Shown here in pieces: positions 51,581-60,362 of a stretch of 64,000 bases of DNA. Under the pieces are notes generated by a model. It was not told the DNA's origin. It ran no database searches and was given only the letters and a program-made list of their open reading frames with translations. Every line of letters begins with the position of its first letter. Within the stretch, counting starts at the first letter, position 1. The position numbers and the translations under genes are program-made. Source of the stretch: CAIUGU01 sp965279735. Its GTDB lineage: Bacteria > Pseudomonadota > Gammaproteobacteria > Steroidobacterales > Steroidobacteraceae. The stretch spans positions 682,001 to 746,000 of the forward strand of contig OZ257260.1 in assembly GCA_965279735.1 (NCBI GenBank), in the 5' to 3' direction.

Positions 51581-53983
51581 ATGAATAGAGCCAGGAACGA
51601 CGCCTTCATTCTGAGGCTGTCCATCGCAACCATTCTTGCCGCGCCCATGGGAAGTGCAGCGGTCTTTGCGGCCGAGCCGGCAGCGTCCGGTGGCGGCGGC
51701 ATCGAGGAAGTGCTGGTGACGGCTCGCCGACGCGAAGAAAGCCTCCAGGAAGTGCCCCTGTCCATCGCGGCGCTCGGGACCGAAGACCTCCAAGAGCGCA
51801 ATGTCACCGATCTGCGCCAGATCAACGGTACCGTGCCCAACGTCGTCATCCAGACGCGCCAGTTCGGTGGCAATTCCGGCCAGTTCCGCATGCGCGGTGC
51901 CCCGGGCGTGGTCGTGTACCAGGACGGCGCGGTATTGCAGGGCGGCTCCCTGCCTCAATTCACCGATATCGAGCGCGTTGAAATCCTGCGTGGCCCGCAG
52001 GGCACGCTGTTCGGTCGGGCCTCGCTGGGCGGGGCCATCCAGCTCGTGACACGCAAGCCCTATGAGACGTTCGGAGCAGAAGTCCGCACGGCATTCGGCA
52101 CCGATGAGCGCCTTGACCTGACGGCGAACATCAACATTCCCGTGACCGACACGTTCTACGCGAAGCTCACCGGCTCCAGCCTGACCCGCGATGGCTACGT
52201 GACCAGCACGCGCGTCGACACCGACTTCGGCAACCAGGACGACAAGCTGGCCCGCGTCGACCTCTTGTGGAAGCCCATTGAGTCGATCGAGGCTCGCGTG
52301 CAATACGCCCGCTCGACCAGCAAGAACAACGGCACTCCCTATGTGAACCTCGGCACCGATGCGGTCTGCAACAACGCACAGGCACCGGCGTACTGGTTCA
52401 ATGCTGACGGCGTACGGCTCTTCAATGCCCCCAATTCATGGTGCATCTATACGACGGTCGATTCCAATGCCGCCGTAGCCGGCGTCCAGCCACTGGTGAC
52501 CGAGTTCCAGAACTACGGCTTGCGGGAAGAGTACAAGAACACGATCGCCATCGAGGATACGAACAACTGGGAAAAGATCGATGATGTCCGGCTGGATGTG
52601 AGCTGGGCGCTCAGCGATGCCATGACTTTCCGCGCGCTCGGTTCCCGCCGTTGGGGCAGCGAAGCGTCGTCCGATGATCTGGACGGCACCGGCTACAATA
52701 TTTTCGTCAATGACCTCAACGCGTTTGTCGGCCAGTTTGATACCCGAACTGCCGAGTTGCAGTTCCTCTACAACGGTTCACGATTCTCGGGCACCACCGG
52801 TATCTACTGGGAAGAGCGCCCGGGCTTCTTCAACCGTCGCATCAACTGGTTGAACAATGAGCTGACTGCCGGGATCAATGACTACCTCAGGGCGCAGGCG
52901 CTCGCCGCGTATCCGAACGTATTCACGAATCCCGCGAGTGCGCCCTTCCTACTGGGCAACACGTTCGCGATCGCGAAAACCGATTTCGAACAGCGCGCTG
53001 CGTTTACCGAGTGGACCTACGCAGCGACTGACGCCCTGCGGATTACGTTGGGTGTTCGCTACACCGAGGAGGAGAACACTCGCGTTGGCTATACGGTGGG
53101 GCAGGCGGCTGCGTCCCTCCCGCCCATCTGCTGCGTATTGCCGCTGCCGGGTGAAGTCTACTTCCAGGGCACCGGAACGCCTGCGACGACGCCCGGGCTT
53201 CCCTTCGAGGTCTGGACGCCACGTGCATCCGTGCAGTACCAGTGGAATCCGGAGATCATGACCTACTTCACCTACTCGATCGGCAAGACCAGTGGTGGCT
53301 CCCAGGTGAATCCGCCCGCCCAGACCGGACGGCCTCCGTACTTTCCGCTCGGCTCGAACGTGAAGAACTACGAGCTGGGGTTGCGCAGCGATCTCTTCGA
53401 CCGGAACCTGCGGTTCAACACGTCGATCTTCTACAGTGACTACAAGAATGCAGCCCTGTCGGAAGAGGTCAATCCGGGCGTACCGCTGGCCGCCAACGCG
53501 GATGCGGAAATCAAGGGCCTTGAAATCGAAGGGACGTGGCTGGTGTCCGATGCGTTCACCGTGAACTACGGTTTCGGCTGGATTGACGCGAAGTACACCA
53601 CCAAGGGAACCAGCTTCAATCTGGTACCCGGACAGCCGTTCCCGAATACACCGGAGTACAGCTACAACGTCGGTGCCAACTATGACTGGCAGCTGGACGG
53701 TGGGGCCGGCATCTCCCTGCGCGGTGACTACAACTGGCAGGACAAGATGCTGAGCAACGTCGATCGCATCACGGCGACGGAAACTCCGGACTACGGGCTG
53801 TTGAGCGCACGGCTGGGATATCGACCTGCAGAAGGCAACTGGGATGTGGCGCTGTCGGGGACAAACCTGACAGACCTGTACTACATCACGGGATCGTTCC
53901 GTCAACCGCAGGGTGGTGTGACAACAGGGTCTCCTGGCCGTCCTCGTGAATTCGCACTGAACTTCAACGTCCGGTTCGAATAA
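51581..53983 (+). CDS. TonB-dependent receptor without STN domain, module 1
   Basis: The 800-residue receptor has a signal peptide ending AVFAA, a TonB box (IEEVLVTARRREES), and a plug with FRMRGAPGVVVYQDGAVLQG and VEILRGPQGTLFGRASLGGAIQL. The barrel ends FALNFNVRFE. It aligns with the receptor domain of its neighbours, including PNSWCIYT, SLPPICCVLP and LNNELTAG, and shares their four cysteines. It follows the signalling receptor by 200 bp and may be transcribed by the module's sigma factor. Ligand unknown; tandem duplication of an ancestral receptor is likely. Confidence 0.92.
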   Translation: MNRARNDAFILRLSIATILAAPMGSAAVFAAEPAASGGGGIEEVLVTARRREESLQEVPLSIAALGTEDLQERNVTDLRQINGTVPNVVIQTRQFGGNSGQFRMRGAPGVVVYQDGAVLQGGSLPQFTDIERVEILRGPQGTLFGRASLGGAIQLVTRKPYETFGAEVRTAFGTDERLDLTANINIPVTDTFYAKLTGSSLTRDGYVTSTRVDTDFGNQDDKLARVDLLWKPIESIEARVQYARSTSKNNGTPYVNLGTDAVCNNAQAPAYWFNADGVRLFNAPNSWCIYTTVDSNAAVAGVQPLVTEFQNYGLREEYKNTIAIEDTNNWEKIDDVRLDVSWALSDAMTFRALGSRRWGSEASSDDLDGTGYNIFVNDLNAFVGQFDTRTAELQFLYNGSRFSGTTGIYWEERPGFFNRRINWLNNELTAGINDYLRAQALAAYPNVFTNPASAPFLLGNTFAIAKTDFEQRAAFTEWTYAATDALRITLGVRYTEEENTRVGYTVGQAAASLPPICCVLPLPGEVYFQGTGTPATTPGLPFEVWTPRASVQYQWNPEIMTYFTYSIGKTSGGSQVNPPAQTGRPPYFPLGSNVKNYELGLRSDLFDRNLRFNTSIFYSDYKNAALSEEVNPGVPLAANADAEIKGLEIEGTWLVSDAFTVNYGFGWIDAKYTTKGTSFNLVPGQPFPNTPEYSYNVGANYDWQLDGGAGISLRGDYNWQDKMLSNVDRITATETPDYGLLSARLGYRPAEGNWDVALSGTNLTDLYYITGSFRQPQGGVTTGSPGRPREFALNFNVRFE

Positions 53984-54028
53984 GCGGATCAGGCTGACGC
54001 TGCCGCTGAAGGGCGCTCAGGCATAACG

Positions 54029-54060
54029 ACGGGAGACCCGTGTCTCCCGTTGTTTTCTGT
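54029..54060 (+). terminator. Rho-independent terminator after the second receptor of module 1
   Basis: The stem ACGGGAGAC (54029-54037) pairs with GTCTCCCGT (54042-54050) around a four-base loop. TGTTTTCTGT follows. It lies 45 bp after the receptor stop, separating it from the metallo-hydrolase unit. Confidence 0.78.
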
Positions 54061-54123
54061 CAGCCGGGGCGATGTTCAGCTGATACGAACGCCTGTTGTG
54101 GATGATCAGATCGGAGAGTTCCC

Positions 54124-55722
54124 ATGCATTCAGAACCCGCAATCCGGATCCTGGCGTACCTCGTGTGCACGCTCGGCATCACCACGATGGCCCACGCCCA
54201 GAACGTTCCGGTGGACAGGGCGATTGTTGTCGAGGCAGCCAACGCCCTGGGTGGAGTGGTCAGGGTAAATGCCGTCAGGAACATCACGCTGTTCGGCTAT
54301 GGCATGTCAGCCTATGGATTCGGGGGCGGCAATATCACGGGGGGTGCGGATGCTCCGCAGAAGTACATCGCGGAAAACGACCTCCGTCGTGTGTACGACC
54401 TCGAGCATGGCCGCTTCGCGCAGCTTGAACGCCGCAACATGCTTTTTCCGTTCGCAGGCGCGGGTGGCCATGACTACGCGCTGCAGAATCTGGTGCTCGA
54501 CGGCGATATTGCCTTCGAGACGCGCCGCGATGGTGAGGTGATTCGTTCTCCCCGCTGGGTAGAGGGTTTCCATTTCCAGGACGGCGTGCACATGCGTCGT
54601 ATGTGGATGCTCAACAACCCGGTCGCGCTGGTGCGTGCCGCCCTCGATCCTGCAACGACTGTGACTTCCTCCCGCAAGGAAGGCGGGGCGACGGTGCTCG
54701 ATCTCGTTCTGAAGGAAGGCGACAAGCTCAGCATGGCGATCTCGGACTCGACCAGGTTGCCGACCTGGGTGCGCTGGTCGAACCCGCACAACAATCTGGG
54801 CGAAGTGACGTTCACCACCCATTTCAGCGGCTTCACGCCTTTCGGCGGCTTGCTGCTGCCACTGGGCTACAAGACGGTACTCGATTTCCGCAACGTCGAG
54901 TACTTCAAGATCTACGTGGACACATACCAGGTGGACAGCCAGATTGCAGACCTGTCGGCGCCCGAAAAGGTCCGCAGCGTGGACGACAGCCGGCCACCGG
55001 AACCCCGCATCCAGGCTCGCGAGCTGGCGAAAGGAATCTGGCGCCTGACGCCTGGTGGCACGACGGTGTTCGAGTTTGCTGACCATTTGCTGCTGTATGA
55101 ACTCGGAGGCAGTCCCGCGCGCGGGAAGGCGGTCATCGACTTTGCGAATACGCTGGTGCCAGGCAAGCGCGCCACCGAACTCGTGGTGTCACACACCCAT
55201 TTTGATCACACGTCCGGCTTCCGCGCAGCTGTTGCCGAGGGCCTTACGGTCATCAGCCTGCCCGCGAACGAAGGAATCATGCGGGAGATGGCCGAGCACC
55301 GGGCACCAGACTTCCCGGATATCCTCGAGAAGAACCGCAAGCCGCTCAAGTTCCGCCCCATGGGCGAACACTTGCGTCTCCAGGATGCCGCGATGACCGT
55401 GGATCTGTACTGGGGCCGGACCAACAACCACATGGCGGACTCGATTTTCGCGTATGCGCCGCAAGCGAAGATCATGGCCGAGGGCGACATCGCCACCGCG
55501 GCATTCGATTACCAGTGGTGGCCGGATGCGTACATGGACGCCATCGAGCATTACGGTCTCGATGTCGAGACCCTCTCTCCCGTACACATGGACGTCATGA
55601 AGCAAGCCGAAGTGATCGACCTGATCAAGGGCGGAGTCAAGCGCGCACGCGAACGCTGTTCTGCCGAGCTGGCGAAGGGAAATTACTTCCCTGGATGTCC
55701 CGTTCAGACGCTGAGGTACTGA
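54124..55722 (+). CDS. Exported two-domain metallo-beta-lactamase-fold hydrolase, copy 2
   Basis: The 532-residue protein has a signal peptide ending AHAQ. It aligns throughout with 45172: NALGGVVRVNAVRNITLFGYGMSAYGFGGG, RVYDLEHGRFAQLERRNMLFPF and FRNVEYFKIYVD in the N-terminal domain. The metal site is VVSHTHFDHTSGF (H357, H359, D361, H362), followed by TNNHMADSIFAYAP and MAEGDIATAAFDYQWWPDAY. The C-terminal ERCSAELAKGNYFPGCPVQTLRY keeps the two cysteines of copy 1. The substrate is unknown. It begins a tight four-gene run of exported proteins. Confidence 0.86.
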   Translation: MHSEPAIRILAYLVCTLGITTMAHAQNVPVDRAIVVEAANALGGVVRVNAVRNITLFGYGMSAYGFGGGNITGGADAPQKYIAENDLRRVYDLEHGRFAQLERRNMLFPFAGAGGHDYALQNLVLDGDIAFETRRDGEVIRSPRWVEGFHFQDGVHMRRMWMLNNPVALVRAALDPATTVTSSRKEGGATVLDLVLKEGDKLSMAISDSTRLPTWVRWSNPHNNLGEVTFTTHFSGFTPFGGLLLPLGYKTVLDFRNVEYFKIYVDTYQVDSQIADLSAPEKVRSVDDSRPPEPRIQARELAKGIWRLTPGGTTVFEFADHLLLYELGGSPARGKAVIDFANTLVPGKRATELVVSHTHFDHTSGFRAAVAEGLTVISLPANEGIMREMAEHRAPDFPDILEKNRKPLKFRPMGEHLRLQDAAMTVDLYWGRTNNHMADSIFAYAPQAKIMAEGDIATAAFDYQWWPDAYMDAIEHYGLDVETLSPVHMDVMKQAEVIDLIKGGVKRARERCSAELAKGNYFPGCPVQTLRY

Positions 55723-55790
55723 CCGCAGGAGTCGAGGCCGATCCGGGCAGAGGACAGGGTTATCCGCGGGCGTTCGCTGAGGAAGAATCG

Positions 55791-56642
55791 ATGAGTATCG
55801 CAAAGAGCACGTTTGGGGTTTTTTTGGCACTGGCATCCAGCTGCGTCCTTGCGCAGGTGGATCTGTCCGGCACCTGGGCTCAGCGTCAGCACGAAGACCA
55901 GCCCGACCGCGGGGCGGGTCCCGATTTCGGCGATTACACCGGTCTGCCCATCAACGACGCCGCGCGATTCAGGGCGGAGACCTGGGACTCGCAGAAATGG
56001 TCCATCCCCGAACACCAGTGCGAGCCCCATCCCGCTGACTACGGTCCGCACGGTCCGGCGAATTTCCTGATCGAACGTGAGCTGGATCCTTACAGTCTCA
56101 AGATCAACGCATGGCACGTGACGGTGTCGTGGATGACCCAGAAGCGCACCATCTGGATGGATGGGCGGCCGCGACCCTCTGAGGATCATCCTTATACATG
56201 GCAAGGCTTCTCCTCCGGCAAGTGGGTGGGCGACACCTTGCTGGTGGAAACAACTCATCTGAAGGAAGGATGGATCCGCCGCAATGGCATTCCGCGCAGT
56301 GACAAAGGGAAGCTGACGGAGTTCTGGATCCGTCACGGCAACTACCTGACGCTCGTGAACGTCGTGGAGGACCCTGTCTATCTCACAGAGCCTTACGTGC
56401 GCACCTGGAATTGGGTCATCAACCTGGGCTACATGACGGCGCCCTATACCTGCTATCCGCGTGTCGAGATTGATCGACCCAAGGGCTACGTCGCGCACTG
56501 GCTGCCCGGCAACAATCCGATGCTGAACGAGTTTCCGGACAAGTACGGGCTGCCGAAGGAGGTGGCTTCAGGGGGTGCTGAGACGCTATATCCAGCCTAT
56601 TTGTCCACGCTCGAAAAACTCGAACCGAAGACTACGCGCTGA
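55791..56642 (+). CDS. Secreted protein of the GxWxGDTLxVET family
   Basis: ATG at 55791 with GAGGAAG upstream gives 283 residues and a signal peptide ending CVLAQ. VDLSGTWAQRQHED, QKRTIWMDGRPRPSEDHPYTWQGFSSGKWVGDTLLVETTHL, KLTEFWIRHGNYLTLVNVVEDPVYLTEPY and TCYPRVEIDRPKGYV show the same ordered blocks as 8250, 22187 and 22936. The C-terminal extension (LPGNNPMLNEFPDKYGLPKE) is absent from those. It sits between the two metallo-beta-lactamase-like genes (18 bp before the next). Function is unknown. Confidence 0.82.
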   Translation: MSIAKSTFGVFLALASSCVLAQVDLSGTWAQRQHEDQPDRGAGPDFGDYTGLPINDAARFRAETWDSQKWSIPEHQCEPHPADYGPHGPANFLIERELDPYSLKINAWHVTVSWMTQKRTIWMDGRPRPSEDHPYTWQGFSSGKWVGDTLLVETTHLKEGWIRRNGIPRSDKGKLTEFWIRHGNYLTLVNVVEDPVYLTEPYVRTWNWVINLGYMTAPYTCYPRVEIDRPKGYVAHWLPGNNPMLNEFPDKYGLPKEVASGGAETLYPAYLSTLEKLEPKTTR

Positions 56643-56659
56643 GCGGGCAGGAAATCCCA

Positions 56660-57667
56660 ATGAATCTGAAGATGGTCATTCGAATCGCTCTGTGTCTGCC
56701 GCTTGTGCTTGCGGTCAATGCGGCTGCACAAGCAGCCCAGCCATCACGCACGCGTGAAGTTCGCGGCCAGGTGAGCTCGCCAGCTCCTGTGGCGATCCGT
56801 ACCGTGAAGGTTGCCGACCACCTCTATGTGCTACTCGGTGCAGGCGGGAATATCACGGCCCAGGTGGGAGACGCTGGTATTTTGATCGTCAATACCGGCA
56901 GCCAGGAGGCCAGTGAAGCCGTACTCGCGGCGCTGCGGCAGATTACGGACCGACCGCTGCGCCTGATCCTCAATACGAATGCAGATCCTCGCAACACGGG
57001 AGGCAACGAGGCTCTCTATGCTGCGGGCCGTTATGTCGGAGACCGTGGGGAACTCAATCATTCACAGATTTCCGCACACGAAGCAGTGCTGAATCGAATG
57101 AGCGCTTCGCAGGGCCAGGCACCGGCTGCACCCGAAGTTGCATGGCCCACCGACGTGTTTTACACAGACACGATCGAACACTACTTCAACAAGGAACCCA
57201 TCGTGATGTATCACGCGCCTGCCGCCCTGACGGATGGCGATGCGTTCGTTCACTTCCGCAAGTCCGATGTCATCGTGGCCGGCGATCTGTTCCTCATCAG
57301 CTCTTATCCAAGGATAGAGCTGGAGAAGGGCGGCAACATCAATGGGGTCATCGACGCGCTGAACAGGATGATCGATATCGCAGTACCAGAGGAGAATCAG
57401 GAGGGCGGCACGATGATCGTGTCGGGCGACGGACGGCCCACTGATGAATACGACCTGGTTGTTTACCGTGACATGGTCACGGTCTTTCGCGATCGTGTCG
57501 CAGACATGATCAAGAAAGAGATGACGCTCTCACAAGTCATCGCAGCAAAACCGACGCGCGACTATGACGGGCGCTACGCCACTCCCTCCTGGACGGCCGA
57601 CCAGTTCGTGACGGCAATCTATCGCAGCTTGAAATCGACACCGGCACAAGCCGGGGAAGGCAAGTGA
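56660..57667 (+). CDS. Metallo-beta-lactamase-fold protein lacking the zinc ligands
   Basis: The 335-residue protein has a signal peptide ending AAAQA. VADHLYVLLGAGGNITAQVGDAGILIVNTG is a typical start of this fold. The metal motif is replaced: N107-A-D109-P-R111-N112 stands where HxHxDH is expected, followed by normal TGGNEAL. MYHAPAALTDGDAFVHFRKSDVIVAGDLFL holds His, Asp and Asp of the second half. A role as binding protein or as an altered hydrolase is possible. It overlaps the next gene's GTG alternative start and lies 18 bp after 56642. Confidence 0.84.
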   Translation: MNLKMVIRIALCLPLVLAVNAAAQAAQPSRTREVRGQVSSPAPVAIRTVKVADHLYVLLGAGGNITAQVGDAGILIVNTGSQEASEAVLAALRQITDRPLRLILNTNADPRNTGGNEALYAAGRYVGDRGELNHSQISAHEAVLNRMSASQGQAPAAPEVAWPTDVFYTDTIEHYFNKEPIVMYHAPAALTDGDAFVHFRKSDVIVAGDLFLISSYPRIELEKGGNINGVIDALNRMIDIAVPEENQEGGTMIVSGDGRPTDEYDLVVYRDMVTVFRDRVADMIKKEMTLSQVIAAKPTRDYDGRYATPSWTADQFVTAIYRSLKSTPAQAGEGK

Positions 57668-57669
57668 TC

Positions 57670-58491
57670 ATGCGTAAGAATACGTTGCCCAAAGTGCTGG
57701 CCGCCTTCGGCCTGTTGGCATGCAATGCTTATGCAGGCGCCCCCCCTGTGCCACCGCTGGTACCGAAGGCGGCCGCACCTTTCGACATGACGGGTTATTG
57801 GATCTCGGTGGTCAGCGAGGACTGGGTCTATCGCATGTTGACGCCGGCAAAGGGCGACATCACCAGCGGTGTACCCGTCAATCCCGAGGCGCGGCGTGTA
57901 GCCGGCGAATGGGACATTGAGAAAGACAACGCGGCGGGTGAAGCCTGCCGCGCGTTCGGCGCCGCCGGCGTCATGCGCCAACCCGGCCGCCTGCATGTCA
58001 CGTGGATCGATGATCAGACGATCAAGATGGACATCGAGGCGGGAACCCAGACCCGGCTTTTCAGTTTCAAGCCGAACGAGCCGGCAGCTCCGAGTTGGCA
58101 AGGTCTGTCTACCGCCGCATGGCAGAAGCAGCGGCAATCCTTGGGAATGGGTGGTGGCGGGCAGTTTCCCTTCGTGGGTCCTACGCGTCCGGGTCAGGGC
58201 GGCACACTCGAGGTCGTCACCACGAATCTGCGCCCGGGTTACCTGCTGAAAAACGGGGTGCCCTACAGCGAGAGCGCGAAGATGACGGAGTATTTCGATG
58301 TCGTCTCCTTTCCGGACGGCACACCCTGGCTGATTGTCACCACGATCATCGAGGATCCGAAATATCTCGCGCAGCCTTACCTGCTGAGTACGCACTTCAG
58401 GAAGGAGAAGGAACCTGTCGAGTGGTCTCCGCGCCCGTGTGAGACGCGTCCGCCGCTGACTGACAAGCCGCCGCTCGCCAGACAACGGTAG
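57670..58491 (+). CDS. Secreted protein, distant member of the family of 55791
   Basis: ATG at 57670 gives 273 residues; GTG 57664 overlapping the previous stop is an alternative. A signal peptide ends CNAYA. FDMTGYWISVVSEDWVYRM, PGRLHVTWIDDQTIKMDIE, LEVVTTNLRPGYLLKNGVPYSESAKMTEYFDVV and LIVTTIIEDPKYLAQPYLLSTHF resemble the later blocks of 55791 (LVETTHLKEG, LTEF and EDPVYL). The IYxDGR block is replaced. It ends with a clear terminator, closing the four-gene run. Function unknown. Confidence 0.78.
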   Translation: MRKNTLPKVLAAFGLLACNAYAGAPPVPPLVPKAAAPFDMTGYWISVVSEDWVYRMLTPAKGDITSGVPVNPEARRVAGEWDIEKDNAAGEACRAFGAAGVMRQPGRLHVTWIDDQTIKMDIEAGTQTRLFSFKPNEPAAPSWQGLSTAAWQKQRQSLGMGGGGQFPFVGPTRPGQGGTLEVVTTNLRPGYLLKNGVPYSESAKMTEYFDVVSFPDGTPWLIVTTIIEDPKYLAQPYLLSTHFRKEKEPVEWSPRPCETRPPLTDKPPLARQR

Positions 58492-58517
58492 GGGACCTGT
58501 CGCTTCCGGCCCCCTGC

Positions 58518-58550
58518 GCGCCCACTGCATTCCGGGTGGGCGCTTTTTTT
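58518..58550 (+). terminator. Rho-independent terminator closing the exported-protein run
   Basis: An eight-base perfect stem, GCGCCCAC (58518-58525) with GTGGGCGC (58536-58543), is followed by seven T residues. It lies 26 bp after the stop at 58491. Confidence 0.88.
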
Positions 58551-58651
58551 CCTGCTAATACGCATGGCAAAAGCAAACGCACACCCAGGCAAATAAAAAA
58601 ATTGTGCCTTGTTGCGCTCGCTCCCGAAGCCGCACATCCTGCAAGGTATTC

Positions 58652-59188
58652 GTGGATCCACCAGAAGTCGTCAACCGCTCAATGGCCGCAGAAGAAAATC
58701 CGGTAGAGGTCGAGTGGAGCGGGGCCACGCTGGCGGCGGAACTACGGCCTTCTCTGGTCAGCTTCTTCCGCCGCCGCTGCGGCAATTCCGCGGAAGCAGA
58801 AGATCTGGCGCACGATGTCATTGTCAGGGCATTGAATCACGATCACTGGGCATCAGCGGAACATGGCAGGGCGTATCTGTTCCGGATCGCCGAGAACTGC
58901 TGGCGCGATCGTGGCCGCCGGTCGCTTGTTCGCAGCGCGTGGACTGAAGATCACACGGCTGTCCGCGAAGACAGCTCACCCGAGCGCCTGGTGATCAGCG
59001 AGGATGAGCTTGACCGCGTCCTTGATGCGCTGGATGAACTGGGCGAGCGCACGCGCGATATTTTTCTCCTTTGCAGGTTCGAGGGAGTTCGCAAGGCCGA
59101 TGCCGCAGCGGCGATGGGTATTTCTGTCAGCGCGGTAGACAAGCACCTGGCGCGTGCCATGGCGTGGCTTGCGAAGAGCCTGGAATGA
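58652..59188 (+). CDS. FecI-type ECF sigma factor, module 2
   Basis: GTG at 58652, with AAGG six bases before it, gives 178 residues. ATG at 58682 (168 residues) is also possible but lacks a ribosome site. Region 2: RPSLVSFFRRRCGNSAEAEDLAHDVIVRAL and RAYLFRIAENCWRDRGRR. Region 4: LDELGERTRDIFLLCRFEGVRKADAAAAMGISVSAVDKHLARAMAWL. It belongs to the FecI group but is only moderately like the module 1 factor, so the two modules are not a recent copy. The FecR gene overlaps its stop by 4 bp. Confidence 0.9.
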   Translation: MDPPEVVNRSMAAEENPVEVEWSGATLAAELRPSLVSFFRRRCGNSAEAEDLAHDVIVRALNHDHWASAEHGRAYLFRIAENCWRDRGRRSLVRSAWTEDHTAVREDSSPERLVISEDELDRVLDALDELGERTRDIFLLCRFEGVRKADAAAAMGISVSAVDKHLARAMAWLAKSLE

Positions 59189-60222
59189 GCATGTCCACCG
59201 ATTCACACAAGCCGTCCCTGTCTGCGCAGGAGCTGGAAGCTGCCGGAGATTTTCTGCGCGACAAGCTTGAAGGCGGGGCGGCTCAGCAAGCGGGCGCAAT
59301 CGATGCAGGCAATGGGGATTCCGGTACTCGCCGGCATCTTGAAAAAGTCTGGGACGGGATCGCGGGTCACGCCAGCCATCCGCGATTGATCCAGATGCGT
59401 GCGCATGCGTTGTCGCGTTATCAGGCGACGAGCAATGAACGAGGACGCGAATGGGATTTCCGGTCTTCGTGGCGGCGTACGATGCTGGCGGCGGCCAGCA
59501 TTGCGGCGTGTGCCGTCCTGGCATGGGGTGGCTTCACCGCCTTAAATGACCGCCTTCCATCGTTCCAGACCGGCATTGGCTCGCAACACATGGTTGAGCT
59601 CGCGGACAGCTCGCGTATCGCGCTGGACGCAGTCACGTACCTGACTGTCGACATGTCCCGCAACTCGCGGGTGGTTTACCTGCGTGAGGGGCAGGCTCAG
59701 TTCAATGTTGCGAAGGATCCCACGCGGCCTTTTCGTGTCCAGGCAGGCGGCCATGCAGTTGTTGCCATCGGCACTTCATTCAACGTGGAGTTCGTGGATC
59801 GGGCGTTGCATGTCGCGGTGATCGAAGGACGGGTAGCGGTTACGCGTCTCGATGAAGCCGCAGGCGCCGAAGATACGGCTGTCCTGCCTCTCCATTTGAC
59901 GGAGCTCAGTGCGGGACAGGATCTCGTCATCGATGCGGCAGGTCGGATGGTGGTCAACGAGAAAGCGGATGTGGATGCTGCAGTAGCCTGGCGGCAGGGG
60001 AAGGTGGTCCTCACGCATGAACCCCTGGGAGCGGCGATCGCCCGGCTCAATCGCTACTCCCGGATACAGCTTGAAATGGACAACGCCGATCTTGCAAGGC
60101 TGGAAGTCACCGGTGTGTTCGAGGTGGGGAACACGCGCGCGTTTGCCAATGCCGCCGAAGCATATTTCCCGGTAGTGGCGGACTATTCGACAGCCGGAAA
60201 AATAGTTCTGCGAAAAAAATGA
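59185..60222 (+). CDS. FecR-type anti-sigma/signal-relay protein, module 2
   Basis: The 345-residue product starts at ATG 59185, overlapping the sigma stop (ATGA). The cytoplasmic part contains ELEAAGDFLRDKLEGG and a long linker. A membrane helix MLAAASIAACAVLAWGGFTAL starts near residue 99. The periplasmic part has FQTGIGSQHMVELADSSRIALDAVT, RVVYLREGQAQFNVAKDPTRPF, VAIGTSFNVEF and the STN-like end LGAAIARLNRYSRIQLEM. It should couple the receptor at 60363 to the sigma factor. Confidence 0.9.
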   Translation: MSMSTDSHKPSLSAQELEAAGDFLRDKLEGGAAQQAGAIDAGNGDSGTRRHLEKVWDGIAGHASHPRLIQMRAHALSRYQATSNERGREWDFRSSWRRTMLAAASIAACAVLAWGGFTALNDRLPSFQTGIGSQHMVELADSSRIALDAVTYLTVDMSRNSRVVYLREGQAQFNVAKDPTRPFRVQAGGHAVVAIGTSFNVEFVDRALHVAVIEGRVAVTRLDEAAGAEDTAVLPLHLTELSAGQDLVIDAAGRMVVNEKADVDAAVAWRQGKVVLTHEPLGAAIARLNRYSRIQLEMDNADLARLEVTGVFEVGNTRAFANAAEAYFPVVADYSTAGKIVLRKK

Positions 60223-60362
60223 CTGCCTCAAACTAAGGCGCAGGCGGACAAGCCTAAGCTTCGGACGTCCGATCGTAAAATCAGAAGATGAATAAAGGGC
60301 CCCGCTGATACACAAGGAGCGGAGAGCGGGCAAGAGTTCTGGAGAAGGGGAGCATCGCGCCG

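Noticed and set aside
60261..60272. Perfect palindrome TCGGACGTCCGA before the module 2 receptor
   Set aside because: Twelve bases in high-GC DNA with no second copy in the window is too weak to call a regulatory site.
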